Below, one piece after another: positions 11,401 through 64,000 of a stretch of 64,000 nt of DNA. The stretch is taken from contig NC_057864.1 of the NCBI RefSeq assembly GCF_019393635.1, positions 475,744,617 to 475,808,616 of the forward strand, given 5' to 3'. The translations under genes were made by a program, and so were the position numbers. Origin of the DNA: Dromiciops gliroides (lineage: Eukaryota > Chordata > Mammalia > Microbiotheria > Microbiotheriidae). The notes beneath the pieces are model-generated. The model ran no database searches. It was given only the letters and a program-made list of their open reading frames with translations, and was not told the DNA's origin. The number at the start of each line of letters is the position of its first letter. Positions within the stretch are counted from its first letter, which is position 1.

Positions 11401-11984
11401 ATTTATTTATTCTTTTTCTTTCATTCATTTACACAATCTCCAGAAATCTAGAGTGGGCGTTCTATCTCAATTTCATAGGAACTTGGATGGAAAAAATGAC
11501 ATCTTTATTTTCACTAACTTGTGTTGAAATTTAGCATTTCCTTCCATTAGGAAGGTAGGCACTGAATGTTAATTGAGGTCCATAAGCCTCACTGAGGGGT
11601 CCATCGGACACAGGGGCACCTAACATGCCAGGTATGCCAGGCTTAGCAGGAGGATCATTCCTCACCAACCCCCCTTCTCCAACATGGCTGATGGTTTCCC
11701 TCTGAAACAATTCCCACTTTACCTTCCACATCACAGCAGTTAGGGGCGTGGCACCCACTCTATCTGGGAAATCTCCCTAAAACCTTTTGGCCCTCCCTTC
11801 GTACCAGAGAAGAAGTCCGGATTTTTTCTTTTTCTTTTATGGGGTACTTACCGTATTAAAAGAGAAAATGTGTTGATGTTGTACAATGCTATGCATATAT
11901 TTTGTGCATTTCTGAGTTTCTAACCTTTTCTATTGCCTGCTGATCTTCGTGCAACATTCCCCCCAAATTCTCATTTAATTTTTT

Positions 11985-12139
11985 CTTTCTTTTCCTTTTT
12001 TTTGGCTGGGCAATGAGGATTAAGTGATTTGCCCAGGGTCACACAGCTAGTAAGTGTCAAGTGTCTGAGGCTGGATTTGAACTCAGGTCCTCCTGAATCC
12101 AGGACTGGTGCTTGATCCACTGCACCACCTAGTTGCCCT
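11985..12139 (-). mobile_element. tRNA-derived SINE
   Basis: A full reverse copy from the T-run to cacctagttgccc. It is intergenic, 1.6 kb beyond the ELN poly(A) signal. Confidence 0.9.
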
Positions 12140-12244
12140 CCCATTTAATTTCTTATACCGACCGGTGATACCTCAAAGCCTCGACAGGGAAGGGATAACC
12201 ATCTCTTGTGTGTTGTCTCTTGTGTGTCTGTGCACAGCCGTTGC

Positions 12245-12362
12245 CTGTTGCCTACACCATTAGAATGTGAGCTCCATGAGAGGGGTTGTTCTTTTGTCTT
12301 TCTTTGTAGCCACCTGATACATCATGTTGTAAGTACTTTAAACGTGCTTGTTAATTGATTGA
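12245..12362 (+). mobile_element. LINE-2 3' end
   Basis: L2-like ending agaatgtgagctccatgaga, intergenic. Confidence 0.6.
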
Positions 12363-12904
12363 TTGCCCATACAGCTGCATATCCTAGAACACCATGTACC
12401 TCAAGGGCAATTGAAAGATGTCTCTTGGTGTAGATGTTTAGATCCTGAACCTGGAATTAGGGAGACCTGCGTGCAAATCCTGCCTCAGACACTTAGCTCT
12501 GGGCAATCACTTAACCTTTCTGTGCTTCCTAAGTAAAATGGCTCTTTGAGGCCTTTCCACGTTCTAAATCGAGCCTCCCGTGGTCCTCTCTACGGCTGGA
12601 GAAGCAGGCTATGCTATGTTAGGGTGGAACTGGAACCCGGCAGAGGGGAGAATAACTCTGGATCTGAAGTTGGAAAACCTGGATTCGAATTTGGGCGTTT
12701 CTTCTTACTCTCCTCGTGAACCTGAACAAGTCCCTGTCCCTCTTTGGGTCTTGGTTTCTTCATTTGGAGAAGGAAGGAGTTGGACAAGACAGTGTGAGCT
12801 CCTTCCCAGTTCTAGGCTTCCGAGCCTTTAATGTCAAATGTTCCTTCCAACTCTAAGATAGAGTTTCCTATGAAGATCCTCTCCACTTCCAGCTGGTGGG
12901 AAAG

Positions 12905-13050
12905 AGCCAGTGGTTTGGTGTTGCAGAATCCGGGTTCAAATCCCATCTTCTACCTGTGTGACATTGTGACCTTCCCTCTCTGGGCCTCAGTTTCCTTCTC
13001 TGTTGGGCTAGATGACCATGGAGGTCCCTTCTGGCTCTAAATCTATGATC
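12905..13050 (+). repeat. MIR-like SINE fragment
   Basis: ctctgggcctcagtttcctt and gatgaccatggaggtccctt, intergenic. Confidence 0.6.
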
Positions 13051-13054
13051 CGTG

Positions 13055-13205
13055 ATTTTCTCTGCTTGTTTAAATCCTCCTGTCCTTCGAATTCCCCTTC
13101 CCTTTTCCCCTTTCCCCTTTCTGACTTCTTATAGCACTTGGAATCAAGCAAACACTCAATTGTTTTCTAGGCCATTAGAATGTGAGCTCCTTGAAGGCAG
13201 GGATT

Positions 13206-13241
<36 letters not shown>

Positions 13242-13310
13242 GTGACCCCAGTTCTCAGCACAGGGCCTGAACGTAGTAAATATCTCCTAAATGCTTGATA
13301 ATGGACTAGG
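13055..13310 (+). mobile_element. LINE-2 3' end with GT microsatellite
   Basis: L2-like gaatgtgagctccttgaagg interrupted by a GT run (13209-13239), then ctcagcacagggcctg. Confidence 0.65.
13209..13239 (+). repeat. GT microsatellite
   Basis: A near-perfect GT run of about 15 units inside an L2 copy, between LIMK1 and ELN. Confidence 0.95.
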
Positions 13311-13704
13311 ATGAATTTTGTTTCCTCCACTATCCTCCAGTCTCTCACTTTTATCTCCCATAATTCCTAGTTGAGGGCTGGGCACACAGCAATCACTCTG
13401 GTCTTTCTGGTGGGTTGATTGATGGCTTGCAAGAGATTGAGACGGGTCAGAAGAGGCCAGGACACCATTTCCTTTAAAAGGTTTTCATTTATTAGTCTGT
13501 TTTCTGAAGCAGTTACTTTTCTTTTCTTATTTAAAAAAAAAGTGTGTCCCATCCAAAGTGATACCAAAGTGATTAAAAAGGACACAGGGGGGTCAGTTCC
13601 CCTCTGTGGGGATACAGCTCCCCGAACCAGAAAAAAAATTTAAACAACCCCCCAAAACAAAATCAAACCAAAAAAAATCCCAAACCAAAATAAACCCCAA
13701 GTAT

Positions 13705-14967
13705 CCAGGACAAAAAATAAAATATTTATTGATCTATCACAGCGAGACACGGAGACAGAGCCTGAATGTTAGAAGAGGTCCTCTGACGGGGCTCAAGGGA
13801 CTGAGGATACAGTACTGCTGGGTGAGATAGACCAGGGATAGGCAGGAAGCTCTGGGCCCTTGGTTCCCTCTGATTCCCCTCCCGCCACAGCCCCGCTCTT
13901 GGGCCTCTTGGGCTCCTGGGCACTGGTGGCTGTCCCAGGTTTGGCGGGCTTGGAGTCGCTGTCGATGGTGAGTACATGCATGCGTCCCCACACCGCCCAT
14001 GGCAGAGGTCTGCCCTTGCCAGTGGTGTGTGCGAGTGTATGTGGTGGCAGGCTTGGGGTGAGGGGTAGAGGTGGGGAAGACCAGGATGGGTCCTACCAGG
14101 TAGAGGGCATCACTGAAAGACATTCAAGTCTGCCAGGGCAGGAGCCTCTTGCCAGACTGGGGGTGAAGTTTTGGGGCTGAGGGGTGGACGGATGAATGGA
14201 GAACTAAATTCTGATAAGGTCAGGGCGTGGCTGTTCCCAGTCTTTGGGTACACTGGCTCCAAGGATGGATGTGAGGAGCAGTCTGGGAGAGACTCAAGGG
14301 ACAGCCCTCTGAGGGGGAGGGAGAGGTGGCCAGATGGAGATGGGTCAGGACCAGGACTGAGGCTGACTTAAAGTGCTTGGGTACAACGTTGGGCAAACAG
14401 ACCCAACTCCAAAGATTGGTCATCCCAGTGGGAGAGCAGGGCTGGGAGTCCTGGGTTGACCTTTCCTGGTGGGGGTGGGCTGTGCTTAGAGGAGCCCCTG
14501 GGTGAGGGGCTCCTCCAGGGGATCCCCCTCTTCCCTCCTCCCTCGCCCCCAAGAAAGTGATAAGCACCAACAAGTAGCACCATATTTCCCTCAAGATCAT
14601 GAACATAGAGGGGAGAGCTCCTAGGTGGGAATGGGGTGGTGGTGGAGAGGGGGGTCTGACCCCTCCCCTAACCCAAGCTCCTTTAGGGAAGGGGACAGAA
14701 TTCCAAGCCGACCCCTGGTTCTTATGTTTGCCTGCCCTGTGGGCCTGTGCCTCCCCCCACCCCAACCCCTTCCCCCACCAGGTGGGTGGGTGACTGCAGG
14801 AACACTCCAGTGAGAAGGGTCTGACCCTGGGAGAGGGGGAGGGGCAGAGGGGGAAGAGGAGGGGAGGGCCAGGGAGGGAGGGGGAGGGGAGTCACTCAAG
14901 GTATACATTCTAGACTAGGCAGTAGCACCAAAGTTCATGAGGTCGCGGGTCGGTGTCCTGGGAAGAT
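13705..14967 (-). other. ELN: ELN 3' UTR
   Basis: The region is about 1.26 kb between the stop and the poly(A) signal. Three blocks resemble human ELN 3' UTR as I recall it: just after the stop (14921-14965), the TGCTTATC...GGGAGGAGGG block (14521-14595), and the final segment with the poly(A) signal. It contains C/U-rich stretches (14820-14895 read on the minus strand). The exact cleavage site is inferred. Confidence 0.85.
13725..13730 (-). terminator. ELN: ELN polyadenylation signal AATAAA
   Basis: Read on the minus strand, the context is gatcaAATAAAtattttatt followed by a T/G-rich stretch. It matches the recalled end of the human ELN transcript. The AATAAA sits 1.24 kb past the stop codon. 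Confidence 0.88.
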
Positions 14968-63211
<48,244 letters not shown>

Positions 63212-64000
63212 CTACAACCAAGCAGAGAGAAAGTTTCTGTTTGCTCCTTCCCATCAGTCCTGGGTGGCCCTTGTAGCCATGTCCCCTTCTGTACAAACCA
63301 GGCTCAGTCATTACTCCTGGACCAGAAAGGATTCTAGCCACCCTCACTAGGAGGAAATGGTACAAAGGATGATTCTCCACAAAACAACCCCTTCTTGCCG
63401 GGCATCAACCGCCTTGTTGGAGCTGTGTGGGACTGGTTTTAGCCATGACCAAAATACATAGGTACCCACACAAGGTGATGCGACATGGCGTCCCCATCTC
63501 CCATTAAACCCCACCATTAGTGCCCCTCCCTAAGAGATGCTTTTGGAGGCTTGTGCACTTGGGGGGAAAATTTACTTTTGTGTTTTTTCAATGAACAATT
63601 ATTTGTTTTCTCTCCCTCCCGCTGGGAGAAAGAAAAAAGAAAAACAAGCACAGTCAAACAGAATGATTCCCCCACCGGCCGTGTCCAAAAATGTGTCCTT
63701 CTTGAGTCCATCACCTTTCTGTTGGGATACAGGCGGCCTGCATCACTGCCCTGGAATCATGGTTGGTCATTGCATTGAACAATGAGACTTGTGTCTTTTA
63801 ACTTGGCTTAGCCATTATGTTTTCCGGGAAGAGATAGCTAATCTACCCATCACCACCCACTGTCCCCTAACTGTGTAGAACCCCAGGCCCATGGGACTGC
63901 AGGCGAGGGGGGAAGGGGAGAACAGAAGAGAGGGGAGGTTGCAGAACAGAGAGGGCTGTCCTGGAGGAAAACAGACCCTTCTTCTTCTCCTTCCTTTCTG
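63212..64000 (-). other. ELN: ELN intron 1, partial
   Basis: No exon-like G/V/A/P coding segment with splice sites was found between exon 2 and the right edge. There is no clear tRNA-SINE either. The signal-peptide exon should lie further right. Confidence 0.7.

Larger units (their letters stand above)
8961..13704. other. Intergenic region between LIMK1 and ELN
   Basis: No supported gene was found. It contains MIR-like pieces, a GTGT-rich tract, two tRNA-SINEs and three L2 3' ends. Open frames here are short and overlap repeats. Its length (about 4.7 kb from CpG island to the ELN poly(A) signal) gives a compact gene pair. Confidence 0.7.

Noticed and set aside
13860..14180. Plus-strand frames of about 100 codons inside the ELN 3' UTR
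   Set aside because: They overlap conserved 3' UTR on the opposite strand, with no start context or recognisable product.

Overview
This is a marsupial genomic window. More than 30 copies of a tRNA-derived SINE (A box tggcacagtgg, B box gagttcaaatc, tail aaccccaattgcctcac plus A-run) mark it as a marsupial, most likely an Australian one (WSINE1-like family). Older L2, MIR/THER-like and composite SINE fragments fill most of the remaining non-coding DNA. Species cannot be fixed from the sequence alone.

Two genes can be supported, both on the minus strand. (1) ELN (tropoelastin) occupies about 13.7-63.2 kb. I could place 35 coding exons with splice sites, from 63211 down to the stop at 14968. 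They align one-to-one with exons 2-36 of the ancestral 36-exon mammalian elastin gene. Only exon 1 (signal peptide) is missing, and it should lie beyond the right edge. Every internal exon is a multiple of three and splits a codon after its first base, so any exon can be skipped in frame. The window encodes 783 residues, alternating hydrophobic G/V/L/P/A domains with lysine cross-linking domains. KP-type lysine domains are in exons 3, 8, 10, 12-14 and 35, and KA-type domains are in exons 6, 15, 17, 19, 21, 23, 25, 27, 29 and 31. The chain ends in the two-cysteine RKRK tail. A 3' UTR of about 1.26 kb ends at an AATAAA signal at 13725-13730. (2) LIMK1 begins in a CpG island at 8.3-9.0 kb. Coding exon 1 (8277-8334) and exon 2 (5225-5321) give residues 1-51, up to the fourth zinc ligand of LIM domain 1. 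The rest lies beyond the left edge. The ELN-LIMK1 head-to-tail order and strand match the human 7q11.23 (Williams-Beuren) arrangement.

Layout: 1-5224 is LIMK1 intron 2 (repeats, no exon 3 found). 5225-8334 holds LIMK1 exons 2 and 1 with intron 1. 8335-8960 is the CpG-island promoter and 5' UTR. About 8960-13700 is intergenic and full of repeats. 13705-14967 is the ELN 3' UTR. 14968-63211 holds ELN exons 36 to 2. 63212-64000 is ELN intron 1.

The notable biology is in elastin itself. Exons 34 and 35, which primates have lost, are intact, and so is exon 22, which human transcripts skip. Exon 24 is short and lacks the VGVAPG repeats, while PGVGGV-type repeats are expanded in exons 18 and 30. Exons 2, 7 and 26 differ strongly from placental sequence as I remember it. 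I saw no new enzyme system, CRISPR array, phage or virus. Nearly all other open frames are translations of SINEs, microsatellites or CpG-island DNA. Comparisons with human or bovine proteins are from memory and were not aligned here.
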